A stretch of 22,215 bases of DNA from UBA6168 sp964442355 (GCA_964442355.1 CAYTZS010000077.1:1-22215); one strand, 5' to 3'; shown: positions 16,201 to 22,215, counted from the stretch's first letter. The notes: generated by a model not told the origin, from the sequence alone. Numbers and translations: made by a program.

Positions 16201-16869
16201 TGGCTCCCATTTCTCACGAGCGTCCACCTTCCAGAGCAAGTCGTCGCCCATGACCCAAGTGCTTGTGCCACTTTGTGCAAAAGCTCTGATGCTGAATAGC
16301 TTTTGCTCGGTCTGCCATTTACCGTCTTTGCCGAATGTACAGCCCTCGGCAGTGCCAATCCAGAGCCTTCCGTTGGTGTCCAAAAAAAGCGTGTTGATTT
16401 CTTCGGAACCGAGCTTGGAGTTGCCAGGGTGGTGCCGGGTGACGAGCTTTAGCGTTGGCAGGGTCTTGAACTGGAACAGGCCAGACTTGCGGGTACCCAC
16501 CCAGAGGTTGTTGCCTTTTTCTTCGAAAATAGCTGCGGTGATGCGGTCTTCTTTTGTGCGGATGCTTTGGCCGTCGTTGCCCATTTGCGAGAGCAAATCT
16601 TCCAGCAGGAAGCGTAGGTCACGATTGCCGGAGTTGGTTTGCAGCAGCGACCACTCGGTCGGTGCGAGGTTGGCATTGGTGGACTGCTCCGGGGAATGCA
16701 CCTGGAAAAGACCTTTGCGATTGCCAACCCATTTGTTTTCTCCTTCAATATAAATATTGGTGACAGGGGTGTAACGGTCAACGGCCTTGGTACGGATCAC
16801 CTCCATCGGCACCTGTGCCGTGATTTTTGCCGCAAAAAGAACAAGTATTAATGTGAAAAATCTGGACAT
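13288..16869 (-). CDS. Exported giant protein: sensor-type propeller, ten SprB-like repeats, OmpA-like C terminus
   Basis: From the ATG at 16869 the protein has 1193 residues. A signal peptide (MSRFFTLILVLFAAKITAQ) leads to a propeller region (about 35-302) with repeats such as NNLWVGTRKSGLFQF, GRLWIGTAEG, GLLWVASQIVARFD and AVWIGTNDKGLYLI, as in two-component-regulator propellers. Residues about 306-1066 hold ten SprB-like repeats of the form GG-x-PYxYxW followed by LxxGxYxVTVTD. The C terminus (about 1067-1193) is an OmpA-like domain: YFQPDSTNMDPTSRPTLDEL, GHTNGIPSHEF, LSTERAKSV, GYGKRNPVA and NQRVEMKV. The usual GHTD reads GHTN; the Arg of LSTERA is kept. OmpA domains bind peptidoglycan, so the protein is probably held at the outer membrane or periplasm. 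SprB repeats occur in gliding adhesins; a role in adhesion or motility is inference. An upstream in-frame start (16944) is unlikely because it buries the signal peptide. Confidence 0.88.
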   Translation of the reverse strand: MSRFFTLILVLFAAKITAQVPMEVIRTKAVDRYTPVTNIYIEGENKWVGNRKGLFQVHSPEQSTNANLAPTEWSLLQTNSGNRDLRFLLEDLLSQMGNDGQSIRTKEDRITAAIFEEKGNNLWVGTRKSGLFQFKTLPTLKLVTRHHPGNSKLGSEEINTLFLDTNGRLWIGTAEGCTFGKDGKWQTEQKLFSIRAFAQSGTSTWVMGDDLLWKVDAREKWEPVDIDASLTEGEVVDIAVDGNGLLWVASQIVARFDPATEEATVFGPAQEFTSQDVSCMAIDAENAVWIGTNDKGLYLIQKADAMSVTCLLDKPLSCGANKKDAALKVTVSGGTEPYTYAWDGGLTGTNPQNLGPGEYSLTVTDSKGKTKSVKFPILNPNITATAVQDKPAGESGAADGVAVVNVSGGNPAYTYKWDNGETAAKATALGEGSHSVTVTDRAGCTTTAIVDIRRMVSKLSVAISQTKAIGCAGAKDAAIKADVTGGKTPYQFQWNNPSLMAGANLTTLAPGSYTITVTDATGQTASASFEVKDATPITPSVKVDAAASTGKADGKATVTATGGTGNFTFKWSTGETTAVATKLGEGNHMVTVTDGAGCTATASVSIVENLLPMNVTIALQTEIKCFGENTAVIRTTVKGGKEPYKYKWSSSEPASELASGLSAGSYSLTVTDSKGQTATSNIEIVEPKPITLTAKVDAPASTGNSDGKSTVKATGGTGNLTYKWDNGESTATAIKLGPGNHTVTVTDANGCSANATVSISENILALAVSISQANEIKCVGEKSASLAAEVSGGKGPFKYNWAGGGQSATADWLSAGAYDLTVTDATGTTATAKFVVKDAPAISLTAKMDAPASTGNSDGKATAKATGGAGSFIYKWDNGEAAATATKLAPGTHYVSATDVNGCIETATVSISENILPLEVTISQEKEIKCAGETTKLALSIEGGKAPFDISWSNGKKTETVEGLSVGNFSVTITDATGKSVTTAKQVTEPKPVKAIVTKIRPATTDKTSNGKATVEASGGTGSFTYKWDNAETVVNATTLPAGQHSVTVTDENGCTATASFEVKTRIIPELSANNLRSGETIKLEKIYFQPDSTNMDPTSRPTLDELFDFLQENQGIAIEVGGHTNGIPSHEFCDKLSTERAKSVAQYLVEKGLPTSRITYKGYGKRNPVASNSTPEGRAKNQRVEMKVVRVE
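13672..15954 (-). repeat. Five two-repeat units coding for SprB-like repeats
   Basis: Ten repeats alternate between two types: one ending in TDSKGQT or TDATGKT, the other ending in TD-x-xGC. One pair makes a unit of about 152 residues. The lead-in of the first type (EIKC-x-GE, or a relaxed form) recurs at about 14085, 14537, 14996, 15459 and 15918, that is every 452-463 nt. Unit boundaries are approximate. DNA copies have diverged, so this is an old tandem expansion and not a recent one. Confidence 0.8.
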
Positions 16870-17246
16870 TTTGATTGCTTGAAAGTCACGCTTTAGCTTT
16901 TGGCAGCCAATCGGCGGATTCGGGATTGAAAGACGCAAAAGCAACAGATAAATTTTGCAAAGGGGCGCAAAGTTTAGTTTTTTTGAAGAAAAGCGAAGTA
17001 CTGTCTGGAATTGACTTGAAACTCACGACTCACCCTCAGCTGTCGTCAATGTTAATTTAATATTAAGCAATTGTAAATTTTCGGTTGAACTTCTGCTGAA
17101 GTTCCGTTATTTTTACCCACTGAAATCTTCAAATCTATGATTTCCGAAAGTTGTAGCATTCATCTGTTTAAATCCGTGGGCTGCAAACTCCGCCCGGCCT
17201 GAGTCCGATAGCGCAGCAAGCAGCCCGCCAAAACGAAGAGGCGGCC
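16870..17246. other. Divergent intergenic region
   Basis: The 377-bp gap separates the giant repeat protein (leftward) from the aspartic protease (rightward). It holds the protease promoter at 17085-17115 and a 7-bp inverted repeat GGGCTGC/GCAGCCC (17178-17184 and 17220-17226) in the protease leader. For the leftward gene only a loose box (minus strand TAAACTTTG near 16968-16976, one base too long) was seen. No RNA gene was recognised. Confidence 0.5.
17085..17115 (+). promoter_or_regulatory. Promoter of the aspartic protease with inverted repeat in the spacer
   Basis: TTG (17085-17087), a 20-nt spacer and TATTTTTA (17108-17115) match the Bacteroidota promoter except for the final G. The spacer holds a perfect 7-bp inverted repeat GAACTTC-TGCT-GAAGTTC (17087-17104), placed where a bound regulator would block or bend the promoter. 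Transcription would start near 17122, about 125 nt before the start codon. Confidence 0.45.
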
Positions 17247-18122
17247 ATGAGAAAAATGCTGTTCTTGCTGCTTTTCACTACCAATATCTTGCTTGCGCAA
17301 CGCAATGTGGCACTGTTGCATGTGGCTGCAAATAATCCTTTGTCCATTGCTGAAGCTGCCGACATCGAGTCGTCAGAAATCCCATTTGAACTGGCGGGCG
17401 GGTTGATTATCGTTCAGGCCAAAGTTGACGGCAAGGAGGGCAACTTCATCCTCGACACCGGTGCGCCCGGCATTGTGTTGAATGCCGTCAACCCCGATGG
17501 GGTTAATCTTCGGAAAGGAGCCTCTGTGGGTGGCAGCATGAACATTGGTGAGGTTTCGGTAAAAAACTTCCAGCTTGGCATTATTCAGCAGGAAAAAACA
17601 CAGGGACACGTGCTCAATGTTCATCACCTCGAAGTGGCTTGTGGCCGTGACATCATGGGGCTGATAGGGTTTGATGTGCTGAAAAACTATGAACTGATGT
17701 TCGACTACCCGAACAATAAAATCTATGCGTTCAGGTCAGGCGAAGCAAGGAAGCTAATCACCGCTGAGCCGGAGCTTTCAATCCCCTTTGTTATGCACGG
17801 GCACGTACCTGTAATCTTGGCCAAGGTGGGCAACAAACGTGTGCTGCTCGGCCTAGATAGCGGTGCGGAAGTCAACCTGCTCGACAAAAAATTCTTGAGC
17901 AAAATTGACGAACAGGTACTCGCCAATGTTCATGCTGAACTGCTCACTGGGCTTGACAACGCTACGCAAGATGTGATTGCTGCCGATGTTCTCGATACAA
18001 AGCTGAAAGGAAGTGCCTTGCCTGCGATGCGTTATGTTTTTACGGATATCAGTCATTTACGCAGGAATTTTAATGCGCCGCTTGATGGGCTCTTGGGGGT
18101 TCCTTTTTTAAAAATAAGGTGA
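17247..18122 (+). CDS. Exported retropepsin-like aspartic protease, apparent -1 frameshift at the C terminus
   Basis: The zero-frame product has 291 residues. A signal peptide (MRKMLFLLLFTTNILLA) precedes two retropepsin-like halves, each with its active-site triad: FILDTGAPG (about residue 71) and LGLDSGAEV (about 211), each followed later by a hydrophobic-Gly flap partner (IMGLIGFDVLKNY and GLLGVPFL). Single-chain proteases with two such halves are common in Bacteroidota; substrates are unknown. The zero frame ends abruptly at LKIR. In the -1 frame, entered at T TTT TTA (18104-18110), it would continue as LKNKVISIDYKHRKLLIWE to a stop at 18164-18166, giving 306 residues and the kind of closing beta strand expected for the fold. 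The gene may be frameshifted by programme, by mutation, or by a base-calling error. Confidence 0.85.
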   Translation: MRKMLFLLLFTTNILLAQRNVALLHVAANNPLSIAEAADIESSEIPFELAGGLIIVQAKVDGKEGNFILDTGAPGIVLNAVNPDGVNLRKGASVGGSMNIGEVSVKNFQLGIIQQEKTQGHVLNVHHLEVACGRDIMGLIGFDVLKNYELMFDYPNNKIYAFRSGEARKLITAEPELSIPFVMHGHVPVILAKVGNKRVLLGLDSGAEVNLLDKKFLSKIDEQVLANVHAELLTGLDNATQDVIAADVLDTKLKGSALPAMRYVFTDISHLRRNFNAPLDGLLGVPFLKIR

Positions 18123-18166
18123 TATCCATTGATTACAAACATCGAAAACTCCTGATTTGGGAGTGA
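18104..18166 (+). promoter_or_regulatory. Candidate -1 frameshift site and extension of the protease gene
   Basis: The heptamer T TTT TTA sits in the correct zero-frame phase (codons CCT TTT TTA AAA) for a -1 slip and is followed by A4. After the slip, 17 further codons beyond the shared LK are open up to TGA at 18164. A weak 5-bp hairpin (ACTCC/GGAGT, about 18148-18165) lies about 40 nt downstream. T6A5 is also a run where RNA polymerase may slip. Whether shifting happens in the cell is not shown by the sequence. Confidence 0.5.
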
Positions 18167-18390
18167 GAATTTTCCAGCCTTGACGTTACGGTCTGCATAT
18201 TGATTCGCACAAACTCGAATAGTAAATTTAATTTAAAATATTGATTTTCAGTAAATTAGGTAATTTATTCAAAAAGAAACACCAGTACAAATGGCGAAGA
18301 TTGTCTATTTTCTTTGACATGTCTCGCCGCATTTTTGCAGTGTAAAAGTCTGTTAAGGGTTAATCCTTCATCCAAAACAAATCATGGCTT

Positions 18391-19071
18391 ATGAAACCTG
18401 CAATCAAAGTTGATGTACTGCGCCATTTTCCGCTCTTCGAGGGTTTGTCCGAAGAAACTTTTACTAGGCTTGAAACGATGGTCGAGCACCATTCCAAGGG
18501 CAAGCATGTCCAGTTGTACGAGTCAGGAGAGGTTTCGGATCGTGTGTACTTTCTGCTGAAAGGCACGGTGAAGACCTGCACCATGTCGAGCGATGGCAGG
18601 GAGGTTATCAAAACGATTTTGCACCCGCTGGCGATGTTCGGTGAACTTGGGCTTGTCGGCGAAAAGCTCCGGCATGAGTCGGCGTTCACGATGAATGAGG
18701 AAGTAGTGTTCTTAACCATTTCCATCTCCAACTTTCAAGTACTGATGCGCTCCAACCATGTCCTTTGCCTCAACGTCCTGCACCTCATCGGCAGTCGGTT
18801 GCTGGTGGCAGAAGGCAAATTGGAAGCACTCATTTTCAAGGATGCCCGTTCCAGAATAATTGATTTCCTAAAGGACAGCGCCACGCAGCGGGGTCGAAAG
18901 GTCGGATATGAAATGCTGTTTAAGCATTGTCTCACCCAGCAGGACATCGCTAACCTGACGGGCACTTCCCGACAAACGGTGACTTCCGTGCTGAACGAAC
19001 TTCGCAAGGAAAACTTGATTTACTTCAACCGCAATACGATTCTGATACGTGACATGGGCAGGCTTTCTTGA
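18391..19071 (+). CDS. Crp/Fnr-family transcriptional regulator
   Basis: The 226-residue protein has an N-terminal cyclic-nucleotide-binding-type beta-barrel (about 12-130, with RVYFLLKGTVKTCTMSSDGRE and MFGELGL), a long dimerisation helix (about 130-160) and a C-terminal winged helix-turn-helix (about 181-205: LTQQDIANLTGTSRQTVTSVL). The N-terminal cysteine cluster of oxygen-sensing Fnr is absent, so Fe-S sensing is unlikely; the ligand is unknown. The ATG at 18391 gives the normal family length. The 224 bp before it are AT-rich and I find no full promoter box. It ends with its own terminator, so it appears to be a single-gene unit. Regulation of neighbouring envelope genes is possible but not shown. 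Confidence 0.93.
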   Translation: MKPAIKVDVLRHFPLFEGLSEETFTRLETMVEHHSKGKHVQLYESGEVSDRVYFLLKGTVKTCTMSSDGREVIKTILHPLAMFGELGLVGEKLRHESAFTMNEEVVFLTISISNFQVLMRSNHVLCLNVLHLIGSRLLVAEGKLEALIFKDARSRIIDFLKDSATQRGRKVGYEMLFKHCLTQQDIANLTGTSRQTVTSVLNELRKENLIYFNRNTILIRDMGRLS

Positions 19072-19097
19072 TGGTCAGCTTTCCACGACGTAAAAAT

Positions 19098-19132
19098 CAA
19101 AGGGCGCCCACTTGGCTAGTGGACGCCCTTTT
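19098..19132 (+). terminator. Terminator of the Crp/Fnr regulator gene
   Basis: AAAGGGCG-C-CCACT pairs with AGTGG-A-CGCCCTTT around a 5-nt TGGCT loop, with one C-A mismatch inside the stem, and is followed by a short T run. It begins 27 nt past the stop codon. Confidence 0.8.
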
Positions 19133-19366
19133 CCGTTTGCTGAATTCAGGGTGTAAAAGATAGCTTGCCTCAACCTGCTCTGCCCTCTTCCCCTCCTGTA
19201 TGGTTCCAAGTTTCTGGAAAAAATTTTAGAAAAAATGAAAATGGCTTAGGGGAATCTCCAATCACTTCTGTCATGTAAGCAACAAAGCAATTGAAAACCA
19301 AAATACACATGCTTCTCCCTGACTGTTAAAAAAATTCAAACTTCAACATTTAAAAAAATCTGAATC

Positions 19367-20728
19367 ATGAAAAACCTTGTCTTGCCTGCCCTTTGCTGGG
19401 CACTGGCGATGAGCCAATCTTTTGCCCAAAAAACACTGCCGCCGAGCACGGCTACCTATGCTGTCAATTGGACGTACACTGTGAAGAAAATGCTGAATGC
19501 GGCAGGCTTTGAGTTGCCACAAGCTGAAGCACCTTCGGGTGTGAAGCCCAGCGTGGAGGCTCGTGCATCTGAGCTTCAACTGGATTCGACGTTGACCTAC
19601 TACGATTACGGGCTGAACAGCAACGACTCGCTGCCGCTTCTCCGCACGACTTACACCTACCCCGTAACCGGAATACAGGTGCTCATCGAATCACAGTACG
19701 AGGGGGATGCCTGGCAGCTTGTGAATCGTACCACACAGATTTACGACGAACAGGAACGCCATGTGGAGACTTTTGCGCAGGTGTACGACCCTTCCGTGCC
19801 GACTTGGGTGAATGACTCACGGCTCGAATTGTTCCCACGTGGCGACTCACCTGACCTACTTGACTCCATCATCGTTTCTGCTTGGAATGTTGACCTCGGT
19901 GACTGGCAGCGGTTGATGACCGTCCTGAACAGCTACGACAATTCGGAGCGGCTGCTGGAGAGTCTGACTGTGATAGATGTGTTTGGACAACCCGTCACAT
20001 TCAAAGATGTGTACACCTACGATGCCAACGGCGACAACAACTTGATTGAGTCGTTCTACGTGGAGAGCGGTCTTGAACTTCTCTCATCCACGGTGGAATT
20101 GGAATACGAAAACCACCTGATTACCCTTGAAACCTCGCTGGTTTTCGATGGGCTGGGCATGGTTCCTGAGCGTCAGGTGACACACGACCACACCGGCTTC
20201 GGCATGGTGGAGACCATCGAGTATTTCGAATGGAACGCCAACATCAGCGACTGGAACAAAACGCAGACAGACACTTACGAGTACGACAACTTACAGCGTT
20301 TGGAGGCAAAGGTAACAGTGCTTTACTTTGAGGGATTAGAGGAGCGTTACCGCTTCACGTATGATTACGTCGAGGACGAGCTGCTTTTCTTGGAAACGAG
20401 CTATTTCTTTGATTTCAACGAAAATGAGTTCGTGGTAGACGGTAAAGAGTATTATTACTACAGTGGTGGCGTATCGGCTGCGCCTCACAAGCCCCAGCCA
20501 GTAAGCGCCCTGACCATATCGCCGAACCCGACTAACGGCAATGCCCAGATTGAACTGGAGGGCGAGGTGTCTGTGCAGGTTTTCGATGGGTTGGGCCAGC
20601 TAGTTTTCTGGTTAACTGAAGAAAGCGGACGTGTCAGCCTTGACTTGTCCGAACTGCCCGCTGGAATTTACGCAGTACGTGCGTTTGCCGAAGATAAATA
20701 CTACGCTGGAAGACTTGTGAAACAATAG
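19367..20728 (+). CDS. Secreted T9SS cargo protein with C-terminal sorting domain
   Basis: The 453-residue protein begins with a signal peptide (MKNLVLPALCWALAMSQSFAQ) and ends with a type A T9SS sorting domain (about 382-453): ISPNPTNGNAQIEL, VQVFDGLGQLV, LDLSELPAGIYAVRA and a final GRLVKQ. It should cross the outer membrane through the type IX system and be anchored to the surface or released. The middle is rich in Tyr, Asp, Glu and Thr, with degenerate repeats such as YTYDANGDNN, YEYDNLQRLEA and FTYDYVEDE that resemble the YD-type repeats found in Bacteroidota surface proteins. No enzyme motif was seen, so the function is unknown. It is flanked by terminators on both sides and is likely transcribed alone. 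Confidence 0.88.
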   Translation: MKNLVLPALCWALAMSQSFAQKTLPPSTATYAVNWTYTVKKMLNAAGFELPQAEAPSGVKPSVEARASELQLDSTLTYYDYGLNSNDSLPLLRTTYTYPVTGIQVLIESQYEGDAWQLVNRTTQIYDEQERHVETFAQVYDPSVPTWVNDSRLELFPRGDSPDLLDSIIVSAWNVDLGDWQRLMTVLNSYDNSERLLESLTVIDVFGQPVTFKDVYTYDANGDNNLIESFYVESGLELLSSTVELEYENHLITLETSLVFDGLGMVPERQVTHDHTGFGMVETIEYFEWNANISDWNKTQTDTYEYDNLQRLEAKVTVLYFEGLEERYRFTYDYVEDELLFLETSYFFDFNENEFVVDGKEYYYYSGGVSAAPHKPQPVSALTISPNPTNGNAQIELEGEVSVQVFDGLGQLVFWLTEESGRVSLDLSELPAGIYAVRAFAEDKYYAGRLVKQ

Positions 20729-20749
20729 TTTTTTCATCACCCGATTGGC

Positions 20750-20779
20750 CCGGGGCGGTTGATGGCCGCCCCGGTTTTT
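20750..20779 (+). terminator. Terminator of the T9SS cargo gene
   Basis: A 9-bp GC-only stem CCGGGGCGG (20750-20758) / CCGCCCCGG (20766-20774) with a 7-nt loop is followed at once by five T. It begins 21 nt after the stop codon. This is the clearest intrinsic terminator in the window. Confidence 0.92.
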
Positions 20780-20827
20780 ACCCTCAAAATCATCAGAAAT
20801 CAATTTTCATACAAAAAGAGAATAACC

Positions 20828-20947
20828 ATGATAACTGCAAGAAAACCCGTTGTAATCAGCTTAATAATGCTAATGCTGGGGCTGCTTTTTAAACCCTTTT
20901 CCAACCTGTTGCCAAATGGACTTTCTCCACCAATGCAGCATTATTGA
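20828..20947 (+). CDS. Possible small membrane peptide
   Basis: A 39-codon frame from ATG at 20828 has a basic start (MITARKPVV) and a hydrophobic core (ISLIMLMLGLLF), the pattern of a one-helix membrane peptide or a cut-off signal peptide. It lies after a strong terminator with no visible promoter, and I know no homologue. It could be chance or the remnant of a lost exported protein. Confidence 0.2.
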   Translation: MITARKPVVISLIMLMLGLLFKPFSNLLPNGLSPPMQHY

Positions 20948-21092
20948 CAGGCCTCGAAACCACCCTACTGCGCAACTGTCAAGCTGGAATAGTCAATGTC
21001 AAATTGCGCAAAAATGACCACTGACAACAATGAACCCCAACGACCAAAGATTTTAACATATCCAATCACTTTTTAAAAACAATCTAAAATTT

Positions 21093-21533
21093 ATGAAAAC
21101 GAATTTCTTGAAAATCAGCCTTTTACCCCTTGTCCTGCTTGCTTTTAGCATGTTCAGCCTAACCTCTTGCGACAAGGATGACGACACGACGCCAGCTACT
21201 ATCAAAAGCCAAATCGTGGGTACTTGGGACTTCACCTCGTTCAAAGTTGACACATCGGAGTACATGGGCGTTATTGTTGACTCTGCTTCTGTGACCTTTG
21301 AAGCCTTCACCAGCACGCAGGGCGACTTTGAGCAGACCATCGTTTACGTGGATGGCGAACAGGAGGACATCAGCGGCAAGTACCAGATTGATGAGGACAA
21401 GAAGGAGGTGAAAATGATTTCTGATGGTGAAATCGAAGTAATTAAAATCACCTTCACCAACTCCGACAAAATGGAATGGAGAACCACGCAGGACGGCGAG
21501 CAAGTGGTCGCAAAGACCGAGCGTCGTGACTAA
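21093..21533 (+). CDS. Lipocalin-like lipoprotein
   Basis: The 146-residue product has a lipoprotein signal peptide with lipobox LTSC (Cys26). Directly after the Cys come DKDDD, an acidic run of the kind that works as a surface-export signal for lipoproteins in some Bacteroidota, so exposure on the cell surface is plausible. The mature part begins IVGTWDFTSFKVD and ends with KITFTNSDKMEWRTT, which fits the small lipocalin-like domain common in this phylum: an initial GTW strand, then a beta-barrel. The ligand is unknown. Its TAA stop overlaps an in-frame upstream ATG of the acetyltransferase frame (TAATG at 21531-21535). Confidence 0.85.
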   Translation: MKTNFLKISLLPLVLLAFSMFSLTSCDKDDDTTPATIKSQIVGTWDFTSFKVDTSEYMGVIVDSASVTFEAFTSTQGDFEQTIVYVDGEQEDISGKYQIDEDKKEVKMISDGEIEVIKITFTNSDKMEWRTTQDGEQVVAKTERRD

Positions 21534-21583
21534 TGTTTTTTCCAATAGATTTGTCTGGAACCATTATTTTGGCCGATAAGTTA

Positions 21584-21613
21584 GACTTTTCGGGCCTCAA
21601 AACCCGGAAAGTC
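21584..21613 (+). terminator. Hairpin between the lipoprotein and acetyltransferase genes
   Basis: GACTTTTCGGG (21584-21594) pairs with CCCGGAAAGTC (21603-21613), 11 bp with one G-U, around an 8-nt loop. Only TTCTC follows, so termination would be weak. It may be a partial terminator that lets some transcription run into the acetyltransferase gene starting 22 nt later. Confidence 0.45.
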
Positions 21614-21634
21614 TTCTCACTAAAACACTCACAG

Positions 21635-22215
21635 ATGACAGGACCAGACATCCATAAAACATTCCCGCTCGATGGCATTGATAGGCTTTGTTTCCTGAAG
21701 AATGTTGTCAAAAATCCCAATATCATAGTTGGCGATTACACCTACTACGATGATTTCGAAAACATTGAGAACTTCGAGAAGAACGTGAAATACCTTTTCG
21801 ATTTCATCGGAGATAAATTGATCATCGGTAAATTTTGCATGATAGCCTCTGACGTGAAGTTCATCATGAACGGAGCAAACCATTTGATAGATGCAGTGTC
21901 CACCTACCCTTTCGCCATTTTCGGCAATGGCTGGGAGCATGCCATGGACGGCAAGTCGTACCCCAATAAGGGAAATATCACCATCGGCAACGATGTATGG
22001 ATTGGCTACAACGCTACCATCATGGCAGGTGTGACGATTGGTGACGGGGCAATCATCGCCACCAATGCTACAGTCGTTAAGGACGTTGAACCCTATTCGA
22101 TAGTTGGCGGCAACCCGGCTTCGCTCATCAAAAGGCGCTTCTCAGAGGCTGCCATCCAAAAATTATTGGAGATAAAATGGTGGAATTGGGACAACGACAA
22201 ATTGACGAAAAATCT
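21635..22215 (+). CDS. Vat-type xenobiotic O-acetyltransferase, 3' end outside the window
   Basis: The 193 visible residues match the hexapeptide-repeat acyltransferases of the Vat/CatB group, which acetylate streptogramin A or chloramphenicol in resistant strains. Visible are LCFLKNVVKNPNIIVGDYTY, the FIGDKLIIGKFCMIA strand, the catalytic-type His83 in IMNGANH, the loop YPFAIFGNGWEH, and left-handed helix turns NITIGNDVWIGYNATIMAGVTIGDGAIIA, then VVGGNPA-like IVGGNPASLIKRRF. The family start (a short lead to FPLDGIDRLCF) supports the ATG at 21635, although the frame is open back to an ATG at 21533. The C-terminal helix is cut by the window edge. Chromosomal homologues are widespread, so resistance is possible but not shown; the natural acceptor is unknown. 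Confidence 0.92.
   Translation, partial: MTGPDIHKTFPLDGIDRLCFLKNVVKNPNIIVGDYTYYDDFENIENFEKNVKYLFDFIGDKLIIGKFCMIASDVKFIMNGANHLIDAVSTYPFAIFGNGWEHAMDGKSYPNKGNITIGNDVWIGYNATIMAGVTIGDGAIIATNATVVKDVEPYSIVGGNPASLIKRRFSEAAIQKLLEIKWWNWDNDKLTKN

Larger units (their letters stand above)
20729..21092 (+). other. Intergenic region between T9SS cargo and lipoprotein
   Basis: The 364-bp gap holds the cargo-gene terminator (20750-20779), a doubtful 39-codon frame (20828-20947), and a 7-bp inverted repeat TGCGCAA/TTGCGCA (20969-20975 and 21004-21010) 28 nt apart that may be an operator. The bases just before the lipoprotein ATG are A/T-rich, as is usual for translation starts in this phylum. No promoter with a full consensus was found. 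Confidence 0.45.

Noticed and set aside
15568..16299. A 243-codon plus-strand frame opposite the giant repeat protein
   Set aside because: It runs antisense to the propeller and SprB-like repeats, with repeated Gly/Val/Ala composition caused by the repeats on the other strand.
18311..18337. A sigma70-like TTGACA before the Crp/Fnr gene
   Set aside because: The nearby CATTTTTG box is only 13 nt away from the TTG and there is no matching -10, so no promoter could be supported.

Overview
The window looks like chromosomal DNA of a Bacteroidota bacterium, probably from the Saprospiria or Cytophagia side of the phylum; that placement is inferred from family resemblance. The evidence is a secreted protein with a type IX secretion (T9SS) C-terminal sorting domain, a giant envelope protein built of SprB-like repeats, a lipoprotein with acidic residues after its lipid-anchored cysteine, and promoters of the TTG-N20/21-TAnnTTTG type. 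Shine-Dalgarno sequences are mostly absent.

Left part (1-9.9 kb), mainly housekeeping. On the minus strand lie clpC (AAA+ unfoldase) and the translation cluster infC-rpmI-rplT (IF3, L35, L20). thrS, the common upstream partner of infC, is not here; clpC takes that place, separated by a compact terminator/promoter element. infC has no ATG in reach of its conserved start, and rpmI-rplT appear to have their own promoter. On the plus strand, a STAS-domain protein overlaps ribonuclease Z by four bases. Convergent to these is a minus-strand row transcribed in the order panB (pantothenate synthesis), an exported amidohydrolase, then mltG (peptidoglycan lytic transglycosylase).

Middle (9.9-17 kb), envelope proteins. 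An 868-residue membrane-anchored protein of unknown function with a C-terminal propeller-like half is followed by a GNAT acetyltransferase. Convergent to them is a 1193-residue exported protein: an N-terminal two-component-regulator-type propeller, ten SprB-like repeats arranged as five two-repeat units, and a C-terminal OmpA-like domain. A 25-bp perfect inverted repeat separates the two convergent units.

Right part (17-22.2 kb), all on the plus strand: an exported two-domain retropepsin-like aspartic protease whose natural C terminus lies in the -1 frame behind a T TTT TTA slippery heptamer, a Crp/Fnr-family regulator, a T9SS cargo protein, a small lipoprotein, and a Vat-type O-acetyltransferase cut by the window edge.

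The observations most worth checking are: (1) the aspartic-protease frameshift site; (2) loss of the glycine in the ClpP-docking tripeptide (V-G-F to V-V-F) of ClpC, with two nearby Gly-to-Cys changes, each explained by one G-to-T change; and (3) the propeller/SprB-repeat/OmpA architecture. No CRISPR array, rRNA, tRNA, insertion sequence or phage module was seen.
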